A stretch of DNA of 64,000 nucleotides from Anoplopoma fimbria. Its lineage: Eukaryota > Chordata > Actinopteri > Perciformes > Anoplopomatidae. A program made the position numbers and the translations under genes. The DNA lies in the NCBI RefSeq assembly GCF_027596085.1, contig NC_072450.1, forward strand, positions 3,790,236 to 3,854,235, in the 5' to 3' direction. Positions within the stretch are counted from its first letter, which is position 1, and the number at the start of each line of letters is the position of its first letter. Below, piece after piece: positions 24,801 to 33,771 of this stretch. The notes beneath the pieces were generated by a model. That model saw nothing but the letters and a program-made list of their open reading frames with translations, had not been told where the DNA came from and ran no database searches.

Positions 24801-26351
24801 TTATATTTTTATATTATTATAGATTCAAATAAGACGTTATTGATCCTGGATTGGAAATCAGAAGCTACCCAACAATATATATATAAAGCAAAATAAATAA
24901 TAAAAGTAATGTAATATATATTATTCTTAAAATAAGCCATTCTGCATAATAATTATGTGTAGTTTTGGAACTCAAAGTATATTTGGAGGTTTATGATTGG
25001 GCACTTTTACTCCAGTACAATTTTGAATACTTATATCACAGTATTTCTACACGGTGGTTTTACTACTTTTATTTAAGTATGAGATCCAAAGTTGTATCAC
25101 AACTTTGCATTTATTATTTATATTATTACAAGTGCTTTCAAGTTGAACCATTTCTTAGATTTCTGTTGTTTTGATCTAATAGATTTTGGTCCAAATGCAC
25201 CAAATCAATTAAATAAATGGGAGGAAAAAACCCTTCTTATTGTTGTTGTTTTACAAACCAATAATTTTCTACATGCAGTGCCAGAATGTAACTTAGTACA
25301 TTTACTTGAGTACTGAACTTAAGTACAATTTTGAATTTCCATTTTCTGCTACTTCTTATTTCTACTCCACTACATTTTTGTGTCAGACAGCTTTAGTTAC
25401 TTCCTAGACTAAGATTTCACATTAATAACACATGATGTACTTATATTACATGATAAAATACATTGTGTTTTATAAGTTCATCATGTGTTTTGTACTTAAA
25501 ATATATATTAAACTACCCAAGAGCTTATAAAATAGTTGAAAGAATCTAAATATACATGGATTTATCAACAATAACAACTCAATTTATAACAGCGTAACAT
25601 TTTGCTGATACTACTTACGTACTTGTACTTAATAATGCAGAAGTATTTTTCACAGTTTAGTATTTGTGCTTTTTACTTAAGTAGAGGATCTCAATTGTTC
25701 TTCCACCACATGCAATTAAAAAATAAACTAAAAATAAGTAAATAAATAAAGTTAACGTGTCTGAACTCAGTTGAAGCAACATTTTCCAAAAACCTTCGTC
25801 GTCCACAAAACACGATGTCAAAGATTTTCTCTCTTTGACAGGAAAATCACGAGCCAACATTTTAATTGCTTTGAGCCCTCTGACAGTTCACATTGTGGGT
25901 TTATGTCATTTTACTGATCCTGCCAGCAAACACAAGATTGACTGGTACAAAGAAAGGCATAATTGGTGAGAGAATAACAACCCCCAGATGTGTATTTGTC
26001 ACATTTCTGTGACACATTGAGAATTATCGGTGTCACAACATTTCATTTCACCGCTGGCACTAAAGTCGATGAATACGAGCACGACGACGACGGGTCAAAA
26101 AAATGATTAACTCTGCCGTTCATGTTTGTTTGTTTTTTCCACACACAGGCTGCTTCCTGTTCTGCTGGACGCCGTTCTTCGTGGTGCACACGACCAGAGC
26201 CGTCTGCGTGACGTGCGACATCCCCCCCGCTCTGATGAGCACCGTCACCTGGCTGGGCTACGTCAACAGTGCCCTCAACCCCATCATCTACACCATCTTC
26301 AACACCGAGTTCAAGAAGTTCTTCAAGAAGTGTTTCCGCTGCTGCTGCTGA
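12600..26351 (+). CDS. drd4: Dopamine D4-type receptor, 4 coding exons, 383 aa
   Basis: Class A GPCR that binds dopamine and, in this family, couples to Gi/o to lower cAMP at the plasma membrane of neurons. Exons 12600-12839, 15422-15534, 17472-18067 and 26149-26351 join in phase with GT-AG borders (1152 nt). N-glycosylation sites are N6 and N10. TM1 is ~20-45 (GN at 36-37), TM2 has D65, and TM3 has the amine-binding D100 and the D117-R118-F119 box, DRF as in mammalian D4. TM5 has the catechol-binding serines 181, 182 and 185, TM6 has CWTPFF (322-327), and TM7 has NPIIY (360-364). The tail is very short and ends in three cysteines, a likely palmitoylation site. Wording such as [14 protein letters not shown] and [17 protein letters not shown] is D4-like rather than D2 or D3. 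Intracellular loop 3 (~202-307) is proline-containing without a VNTR. Which teleost D4 paralogue this is remains open. Start context CACCATGT is good. Confidence 0.95.
13400..14520. repeat. Minisatellite M1 in drd4 intron 1 (CACAAAGACACGCAAA type)
   Basis: A degenerate array whose common phrase is 'ACCACAAAGACACGCAAA'. The core at about 14080-14420 is a regular 34-bp unit (GAAGCAAAACAACCACAAAG followed by ACACGCAAAGCAAT). The left part has looser 15-20 bp repeats. The same family occurs at 53205-53865 (same strand) and, reverse-complemented, at 29335-30260. Hydrophobic minus-strand ORFs across it are artefacts. Confidence 0.92.
15422..15534 (+). CDS. drd4: drd4 coding exon 2
   Basis: Encodes residues 81-117 and two bases of R118: first extracellular loop with the disulfide cysteine C93, and TM3 with D100. 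The acceptor follows a (GT)n run at about 15383-15404 and the donor GTATGTGTGTG is itself GT-rich. Phase 2. Confidence 0.95.
15886..16196. repeat. ~31-36 bp minisatellite in drd4 intron 2
   Basis: About nine degenerate copies of a unit built from 'AAAGATCGTAAAATACTTAG' plus 'TTAGGTTTAGG'. Non-coding. Confidence 0.9.
17251..17400 (+). mobile_element. 5'-truncated tRNA-SINE copy in drd4 intron 2
   Basis: Matches the body of the full SINE at 37684-37975 from 'ACTTAACCCCAAGTTGCTCC' onward, with several small deletions, and ends in a decayed AATGTAATGTAAT tail. It lacks the A and B boxes. It ends about 70 bp before exon 3. Confidence 0.85.
17472..18067 (+). CDS. drd4: drd4 coding exon 3
   Basis: Encodes the end of R118 to the first base of G317: TM4, second extracellular loop, TM5, intracellular loop 3 and the start of TM6. 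Much richer in G+C than the surrounding introns. The long minus-strand frame across it (17446-18000) is a codon-bias shadow. Confidence 0.95.
18140..18700 (+). mobile_element. Dispersed repeat R1, copy 2 (uninterrupted, longest)
   Basis: Matches copies 1 and 3 from 'AAACCTGCATTCTCTC' to 'AGGGCGGGGCTACTGTGATTG' and continues into 'CAATGGGTGACGTCACGGTG', a phrase widespread in teleost non-coding repeats. No ORF. It begins about 75 bp into drd4 intron 3. Confidence 0.75.
18701..20824. other. drd4 intron 3, no recognised feature
   Basis: AT-rich intronic sequence, including simple A/T stretches near 19500-19680. I see no exon, RNA gene or clear mobile element. Confidence 0.4.
20826..21000 (-). 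mobile_element. Retroelement 3' tail fragment (CTAATAAAGGATTATCTTAT type), minus strand
   Basis: The reverse complement matches 34395-34570 over about 170 bp, including 'GTGTGATTACTTATTTAT', 'TGCAAATTTCCC' and 'TGTGGGACTAATA-AGGATTA'. The same terminal piece sits in every unit of the sirt3/psmd13 promoter array. Probably the 3' end of a LINE or a derived SINE; no coding part remains. Confidence 0.75.
22080..23145 (-). mobile_element. Second L2-like LINE, 5'-truncated and frame-broken
   Basis: Minus strand in drd4 intron 3. It carries the middle of an RT ([32 protein letters not shown] at 22567-23130) and, in another frame, the C-terminal block ([34 protein letters not shown] at 22283-22777). 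A short internal duplication near 22600-22660 (GAGAACGGAGAAGGGAAGTT occurs twice) contributes to the break. The 3' tail reads on the plus strand 'ACATTACATTACAGTCATTT' then 'AGCAGACGCTTTTATCC' at 22087-22125. It belongs to a different subfamily from the LINE at 7-11 kb. Confidence 0.88.
23146..23472 (+). mobile_element. Possible solo LTR
   Basis: About 310-320 bp unlike its flanks. It runs from TGTTACCTACTG (near 23158) to GGGTTGTTACA, so it has TG...CA ends. Inside are a TATA-like box (ACTTATAAAAGC, near 23334) and an A-rich GGGATAAAATT near 23440 in the order expected of an LTR. I find no matching 5-bp target duplication, and the left edge holds a 15-16 bp local duplication (TGCCCTAGCCTTTGT twice). 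Confidence 0.3.
23780..24010. repeat. Probable dispersed non-coding repeat
   Basis: Sequence with phrases I associate with teleost interspersed repeats (AAAGTTGCAGTGAGGAAC; CACAGGGACCGCCAAAACC). There is no second copy in this window to confirm it. Confidence 0.3.
24640..25690. repeat. R2-type AT-rich repeats, at least two copies
   Basis: Two or more decayed copies of the TACTTTTACTCCACTACATTT repeat: about 24640-25100 in one set and 25290-25690 in the other. They contain phrases such as 'TATTTCTACTCCACTACATT' and 'TACTTACGTACTTGTACTTA'. Non-coding, in drd4 intron 3. Confidence 0.65.
26149..26351 (+). CDS. drd4: drd4 coding exon 4 and stop
   Basis: Encodes the rest of G317 to C383: TM6 CWTPFF, third extracellular loop with C336 and C339, TM7 with NPIIY, short helix 8 and terminal CCC. 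Stop TGA at 26349-26351. The acceptor CACACAG is preceded by a T-rich tract. Confidence 0.96.
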
Positions 26352-26784
26352 CGGAGAACTGAGAGGTCATGAAGGTCGATTGGGGAGTTTTCCAGTTTGG
26401 CCTGTTTGTGGATGGTGATATGTATGATATTTCTGGGCACGTTTTATCGTCTGGTGTTCTTCTTTCTTGATCCTCTGGGATTTACAGCCCAAACTAAAAT
26501 GATGATGTCTCGAAGGAAAGACAAACATACTCAAACTCTTCCGTCTGAGAGGAGCTTTTCTACCACTTTCAGTTTGTCTGTCCGGCTCCTCTTTACTGTT
26601 GAAGTTATGATTCACCAGTTCCAGTAAACGACGTGGGATTTGTACAGAGAGGATCATCTCATGGGGGGAAAAATGTCCTGAGGAGATCGAAAAAGCTTCA
26701 GAACCAGAACGTAAAAAAAGCTGAAAGAAGACTTAAAAAAAAACCTTTAAAATCCATCAATGATTTTACTCTTTCTTATATACA

Positions 26785-27180
26785 CTTAAAGGAATAGTTT
26801 GACATTTTGGGAGATACGATTATTTGCTGAGAGTCTGATGAGAGGACTAATACCACTCTCACGTCTCTACGCTAAATGTGGAGCGACAGTGAGCAACTGG
26901 TTAGCTTAGCTTAGCACAAAGACTGGCAGCAAAGGGAAACAGCTAGCCTGAATCTGTCCCATAACAAAATACTTTTAATCATGGGGGAGAAACTTTCTGA
27001 CAACCTGCCGAGACTCCAGGCTAGCTGTTTCCTACCGTTTCCAGTCATTTTGCTAAGCTACGCTAACCAGGCTCCTTGCTGTATGGAGAAGGGTGTCAAT
27101 CTTTTTTGTAATTCTCGGCAAGAAAGCGACCAAGAAGACTTCTCCAAATGTTGGAACTCAAGACTTTGAAATGTAAAAAG
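26785..27180. mobile_element. Inverted-repeat element downstream of drd4
   Basis: Begins with 'GGAATAGTTTGACATTTTGG', a common teleost repeat start. Two internal arms of about 50 bp are inverted copies of each other: 26900-26950 (GGTTAGCTTAGCTTAGCAC ... AAACAGCTAGCCTG) and 27019-27070 (CAGGCTAGCTGTTTCC ... GCTAAGCTACGCTAACC). Transcribed in the drd4 3' UTR it would fold into a long hairpin. No coding capacity. Confidence 0.75.
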
Positions 27181-29334
27181 CGACAAAACATGAAGCGAAG
27201 TCGCTTGTCGAAAGAAAACCTTTCATTGATAAAACTTTTACAAGGAATTCGAAGCAGAACTGGAGAGATCAGATACTTCCAGTGGACTGAATCATTGATT
27301 TCTCATCTGTTGAATCAGTAAAAAAAACACTTCATAATGTGGAGCAAGGCACAGTTGGAACCAGCTCATCATGGCTCCTTAAAAGTAATTTCAACACGTG
27401 TACTCATATAAAAAATATATATATATATATACTCATACAATATTTAATAGCAATATGCCTTAAAATTCACAGGATGTTCCGTCTTTCTGCTGCGATAGAA
27501 GTCAAACTCTAACGAGATCCTCGTTTTATGTTAAAAACCTTTTTCACACAGAAAACACTCATCAAACACCCGTCTGAGGCTGAGGAGTCCCGACTTCATG
27601 GAAGTGACAACCAATTTTTTTTTTTTTTCAGTGATGTGATTCATTCTAGTGGTGAGAATATGACAAATGCACGTCATATTAAATCACACGAGGCAGGAGG
27701 AGAGGCTGAACATCTTTCACTTCACAATTTGAAATGATTCTCCTCTGCTTCTCTGATAAGGAAGAATATTTATCTTTCACTTATTATTTTACTACGGCAT
27801 TTTATTCCTGCCACCATGATAAAAAAATCAAAAAACATTTTATTAAAAATATATATATTTAAACAAGATCCTTTTCATGGATTTTGTTCTTGTTATTCCA
27901 ATTTATTCCAAACTATTTTTCGTATAATAACAAATGACTTAATCGTGCATGTTATATTTAGAGATCTCTCATTATTGCACAAAATCAACATTTAAACAAG
28001 AATCTTTTGACCACTGATGAGGTGTCAACTTAAGCTTCTATATTTGCAGTTTGTTTCTATATTTGTTGTCAAATATGTGTTTCTCAGTTTGCTCATGTTT
28101 CATTTCTTTGCAGAAATAAGATTTGTACCCGATAAACTCTCAAGAAAACCAGCTCTCATCAGAGCAAAATAACTTTCACATAATTTTTCTTAAACTCTAA
28201 ACTAAATTAAGTTTTGAGGGAAAACAATCTTCTCTGGGATTACGGTTGCAATTTTTAACAGTTTGATACTAAAAAATGTAGGAAAACTACTTGGTTATGT
28301 TTATTTAAAAACATCACGGTTTAGCTTAGAATAAATACGTCAGTGAAACAAAACAAAAACAAAAGTACTTTGTTACGTTTAGCCAATATTATGTTTTCGG
28401 TTCACAAGGGACACAAACAGCAGCACTTTATTTGTAATACGTCAAAAGCAAACTTGATCCACGATCAAACTCAGTTTCCCTCCAAACATGCAGTTTTGTT
28501 TGATGGGAAAGTCATTTTTAGGAGATAGTGATGCTCAGAAACACCTTAATATAGAATATTTACGTGATAGGCATGTAGCAAAAGTTCAAAAGTGCAGTAT
28601 CCAATGCCGAGTTCTTTCATTTTAACAACATGTGGAACTTTCTTGTAATAGCAAGATAAAAAACAAGTGATGTTATTAAAATGGAAACATTTGGTATCTA
28701 ATAATAATAAGAAATATATTTCCTCATAACATGAAAAATATCCTGTGAAAAGAATCTTGTTGAAATGAAAAACTATTTGAACTTTTTGAAGTTGCCGTCA
28801 TTGTGGCAGTAATAACTTGCTTTCCAACTTCTTAAAATCTAATTTCCTTCCAAAAGTATTATTTCTGCTACATGAAATACAAAATATGATACCTTCTCTG
28901 ATTTATGAATATTTTTAGAGTCTCATCTCATAAGACTACTTAAAAAGTAGAAACCCACGTAGAAGACGGCATTTTATTTCTTCTCAATAATGAATATTTG
29001 ATACATTTTGCTTTAAAAAAATGTTTGTTTGAGGTTGAATGAAACCTTTAAGTTGCTCTAATAGAACATTTAAGTGATTCATTTCCAGATTGTGTCTTTA
29101 TAACGTTGCTCATTAGAGTCATCATATATTTGTGTCAAGTTTTATTAAAAAAAAGGTTGTTTCTTTGTTCTGAAACTGAAAGTATTCTGGATGCAGGATG
29201 GCTTAAATTTGAGCGGTATTGTCCTTTAAGCCTTTTCTGCCTGTCACCACAGTATGTTTGTTTGGTTACTGACTGTGCCTCTTGTACGCCATATCCACGT
29301 TTTATGTGGAAACCTTTCTAATAAAGTGTGTCAT
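27181..29334. other. Gene-free stretch after drd4
   Basis: AT-rich. An AATAAA lies at about 29320, but nothing shows that it ends the drd4 transcript. No other feature seen apart from a short AT run near 27413-27431. Confidence 0.35.
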
Positions 29335-30260
29335 CTTTATGATAGTTCTGCATCTCTTTGTAGTCGTTTTATGTCTCTTTCTGTTCGGTTTTTTTTATCA
29401 GTTTTTAGTTATTTTGCATCTCTTTTTAGTTGTTTTCTATCTCTATGTAGTCAATTTATGTATCTTTCTGGTCATTTTCTATCTCTTTTTAGATATTTTG
29501 TATCTCTTTCTGGTCATTTTCTATCTCTTTAGTTATTTTGTGTCTCCTTGTAGTTGTTTTCTATCTTTTTGTAGTCATTTTATGTCTTTTTCTGTTTGTT
29601 TTCTATCTCTTTTTAGTTATTTTGTATCTCTTTCTGCTCATTTTATATCTCTGTAGTTATTTTGTAGTCGTTTTATGTCTCTTTCTATTCATTGTTTTAT
29701 CTCTTTTTAGTTATTTGTATCTCTGTTCGTTTTCTATCTCTAGTTATTTTGTATCTCTTTCTGGTCAATTTCTATCTCTTTATAGTTATTTTGGATCTCC
29801 TTCTGGTTATTTTCTATCTCTTTGTAGTCATTTTATGTCTCTTTCTGGTTGTTTTCTATCTCTTTGTAGTCATTTTATGTCTTTTTCTGTTCATTTTCTA
29901 TCTCTTTTTAGTTATTTTGTCCCTCTGTAGTCGTTTTATGCCTCTTTCTGGCCATTTTCTATCTTTGTAGACAATTTATGTATCTTTATGGTCATTTTCG
30001 ATCTCTTTTTAGTTATTTTGTCTCTCTTTCTGGTCCCTTCTTATCTCTTCTTATCTCTTTGTAATCGTTTTATGTCCCTATTATGATAGTTCTGCATGTC
30101 TTTGTAGTTGTTTTGTCTCTCTTTCTGGTCATTCTCTATCACTGTAGTTGTTTTGTGTGTCCTTCTGATCGTTTTCTATCTTTTTGAAGTCCTTTTGTGT
30201 CTCTTTCTGATCATTTTTCATCTCTTTGTAGTTGTAGTCATTGTCTCTTTCTGCCTCTTT
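29335..30260. repeat. Minisatellite M2, reverse orientation of the M1 family
   Basis: About 40-bp degenerate units such as 'TCTCTTTGTAGTCATTTTAT' plus 'GTCTCTTTCTGGTCATTTTC'. The reverse complement gives the 'AAAATGACTACAAAGAGAC' phrase of M3 at 53.2-53.9 kb. The hydrophobic plus-strand ORFs here (FYLFLVILCLFL repeats) are repeat artefacts. Confidence 0.9.
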
Positions 30261-33200
30261 GAGGGGAAACTAGAGAGAACCAGAAGGACTTTGAGATACA
30301 GTGGTTAAAATGACCAACATTATCTTTGTTGAATTAAAAATTGGATTAGTGGAGCTGGGAAACCACCAAGTAAGAAAAGTACACCATGAATAGGCACCCA
30401 GCTGAGATGTGCAAATTGGATATTAGGGTCTGGACAGTCTTTTTATATCCTACTCAACATGAGGTGGCTTTATGTTTAAAACTACATTCTGCCATTTCCA
30501 TCTAACAGTCTGTATTTCTATTGTTGTAGTGCTGCTAACATCAAGTCACTGTGACTCTAAATCCACCAGTCACATCTGGGTGCCTTCCAATGCCGGATGA
30601 TCACCACAGTACGGAGGGTTTAACGTGAATGTTTCTTATATATTACACATCAATCCATCCAGCTGTTGTAGAGATAATTCAGTCTGGACCAAAGTGATGG
30701 AGCAACTGACATATTTAAGATTTAAGACTAAAAATACAAATATGGATGATCTGTGTTGTGACCAGTGGATCTCATGATCAACCCAACTCAAACTGGAGTC
30801 ACCTTTTCAGAGCAAAACCAGAAAACAGTGAACCCTACAGTCGATTTATTAACGTCATTAATAATCCTATGAAGATACTGCAAAGTGAATAAATAAGAGA
30901 AAAGCAGTGGGGAGGATTTTTACATTTAGTACTTCAGACCCTTTATAGGGCACGAAGATATATTCATGAAAGGGAAAAGTTTCCCTGCAGTAGATGATAT
31001 CATGCAGTGATAGACTCTTTTTTTTTTTTTTTTTTTTTTTTTCACAGATGCGTCAGCAGCACCATCAGGACCCGAGGGTGGAGGTGGAGGTGGAGGTGGG
31101 AGGGGTGAAAATTGGAGTGAGGTGTGAGAGTCAGGTTGAAAAAGATGAAGGGAATGTAGGCTGATGGAAGCAGAGTATCCCAGAGTTAAATAAAACCTGA
31201 GAAATAACATCACGCTGTTGTTTCTGATTGAATCAGTGCAGGTTTGTCTTTCAATCTTCCACATCCAGAAAATCTGTCATTTCTCAATCAACTGACTCAC
31301 CTCAATAGTTGAGAATTACCTCAGTTTGATTTTTTTGGCTGTCTGGATTTAACTTAACCATGAAATCTATAATAATAAAAGACCAGTATGGCAAAAATCC
31401 TCCCAAAAATTCCCCAAAGTCAGACTTCCATCTTTATTGTAGCACGTAGACCATCATTACATATTTTTTACCGGGACACTTTGACATAACTCGTATTTTC
31501 ACACCAAAGTATCCTGGATTGAGCTGCATCAGATATTTATTTTGTGTGTAAAGTCCCTCTTCAATTCTTAGTAACAAGAAGCTTCAATTTGTGAATTATT
31601 CAAATCAGGTGGCACCAATAAAACTTTAGAAATGTCTTAGATAATAAAGACTTAATAAATGAAATCATCGTAAAAAGGAACTCATTGTAGCATCACAAGC
31701 TGTTGCATAACTGACAAAGATAACAGTTTTAGGAAGCCAAAATCATATCTTAAACACTAACAGCCAATCCTATAACTTTTGTTTATTAATGTATTTCAAC
31801 ATGGAGAACTATTTATACATTTTGCAGGACTTAATTAAGTTTAAAGTGATAGAAACATATCTAAGAGATTCACTTTTTATTTTTTTGACAACATCCTTCT
31901 GTCCATTATAATAAAACAACCACCCAGGATGTTTTATCACAGCTCTCTGTCTCCCTCTGCTGGTTAAAAATACCATCAACTCTCATGAAAAGAACCAAAA
32001 CCAGCAATGAAAGCATCTACTAACTAGTATACTATAACTCTCCATCCTCTGTGCCGTAGAGCTCCATTGTTTTCCAAAAACTATTAAAATCAAATCAATG
32101 AGCCATGAACACACACACACTGTAGTTTATTTTGACTCAATCCCACACACACCGTCCTTCTGCCACTAATACTCACTAGAGCAACAAATGTGGATTAATC
32201 CGCCGCTGAAAATAGTCCCCAACAAATGCTCCATTTCCTCCTGTTTGTTTGATAAAAACTTAAGCGAGCAGCAGATTTAGTAAATAACTGAAATTGTAAA
32301 TTATGCATTTGTGACCTGTGTTTTAAATATTTAAATCCGTGCAATGTTCACTGACATTTAGCATATTTCTGCATATGAAAGTCTCCTGAAAGGCTTGAAC
32401 AGCTAAAATAACACCTTATGCTCATTCTCAGGTTCATACTTCCATTTTGTTTTTCTACTAGAACATGTTTACATACTTTAATGTTCGAAACCTGTTGATT
32501 TTTCTCACACTATCTGTCTGAATACATGTCTATTCGGTCTGAAACGCTGCATTTAGTGCATTTTAACTGAATTGCGTTACTAGGCAACAGCTTGGGACCG
32601 TGTTTACTTCCTGTCAGCTGATGTCATTCAAAATTCACTGCAACCGGAAATAAGCTGGGACACATTCAGAACGTTTACGTTTAAAAACTGTGGATGTATT
32701 TACCGTGTATAGTTTGATCCTGATGGCTCGTTTAAAGGCACCGTTTCTTACTGGGGGCTGTGTTTTTCCCCATGGATTTACATTTGTATTACTTTCACAC
32801 TATTTATATAGCAACTACACCTGCTTTATAATAAAATAAAGTCATAATAAATCTCTCTTTTTACAATATAGGACCTTTAAGTTTTAACTTTTTTTTTTAA
32901 AGTTGGATTAAATTACTTCATACAAACAAACGTTGCATTTCTTATGCAGACTTTTCCTGAAGTTAGAGGTCAATAAATAAAATATAATATTGCACATCTT
33001 TCTTATTATGAGGTCAACTTGGTGAATCAGCTGCACAATATATTCCATTGTTCACATACACTCTCTGAATGTCACTTACCTGTGGTTTGCTGATATTTGA
33101 CAGAAGAAAAAGCATTTCTGTTGCAGCATTTCCTTAATTTCCAGTCTTTTGGTTTCCATTGAAATACCCAAATATCCAGGTATCACCACATGAATCCAAT

Positions 33201-33292
33201 TCTAAAAAAGTCTAGATTCAGTCCTGCAGTGTTGTTGTTTTTGTTACAGTGAGTGAATAAAGTCAAACCTCCAGCTTGATGCAGTGAAATCA
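30261..33292. other. Gene-free interval between drd4 and sirt3
   Basis: Holds a poly-T run of 25 at 31018-31042 followed by a GGTGGAGGTGGAGG tract, and a probable teleost repeat at about 32520-32880 (contains 'ACTAGGCAACAGCTTGGGAC' and ends 'ATATAGGACCTTTAA'). On the minus strand, 33075-33095 has an acceptor-like and donor-like pair around 10 nt, which I do not treat as an exon. No gene seen. Confidence 0.45.
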
Positions 33293-33316
33293 TCATTCTT
33301 CTGTCTTTGTTGCAGA
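33293..33316 (-). CDS. sirt3: sirt3 last coding exon (24 nt, inferred)
   Basis: The minus-strand acceptor 'TGCTCTTTCATCTGCAG' precedes TCT GCA ACA AAG ACA GAA GAA TGA. It is in phase 0 after AEK of exon 7 and gives a short polar C-terminus like that of other SIRT3 proteins. No competing acceptor with a correct phase and a prompt stop was noticed. Confidence 0.7.
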   Translation of the reverse strand, partial: SATKTEE

Positions 33317-33732
33317 CTGCAGATGAAAGAGCACAAAATAACATGAATTAGAGAACTTATCATTTACCTGTTTTTTGAAATAACTCAATGATATTTTACT
33401 GCAAGAATTTATCACCAAACCCCGTTGTGCATGTAGTCACATTACTCCACAGTAATAAATCAAAAGCCAAGCTGTTGGTCTTTAAAGCAACATAGATTGA
33501 TATATTTATAAAAACTAAAGTGATTTGGTGTAATGTGAAATACATCACAGTGATTTATTACCTCAGCTTTAAATGCCTTTCAGCTCATTATTGAGTTTTT
33601 ACAGCCTCAACTTTACTTTATTGGCTAATTGATTAATTACATGCATGAACGAAGCACAGAAAAGTTAACTTCGCCAAAAAAGGCTCATGGGAACTCTGAC
33701 GTAGAAGAGTTATAAGATGAGTTTGTAAACAC

Positions 33733-33771
<39 letters not shown>

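Noticed and set aside
29254..30308. Series of hydrophobic frames that look like membrane proteins
   Set aside because: The FYLFLVILCLFL pattern follows directly from the minisatellite unit; frames overlap in all phases.
33075..33095. A 10-nt micro-exon of sirt3 between an acceptor-like and a donor-like site on the minus strand
   Set aside because: The 24-nt exon at 33293 already gives a correct phase and stop; nothing downstream would complete a longer protein.
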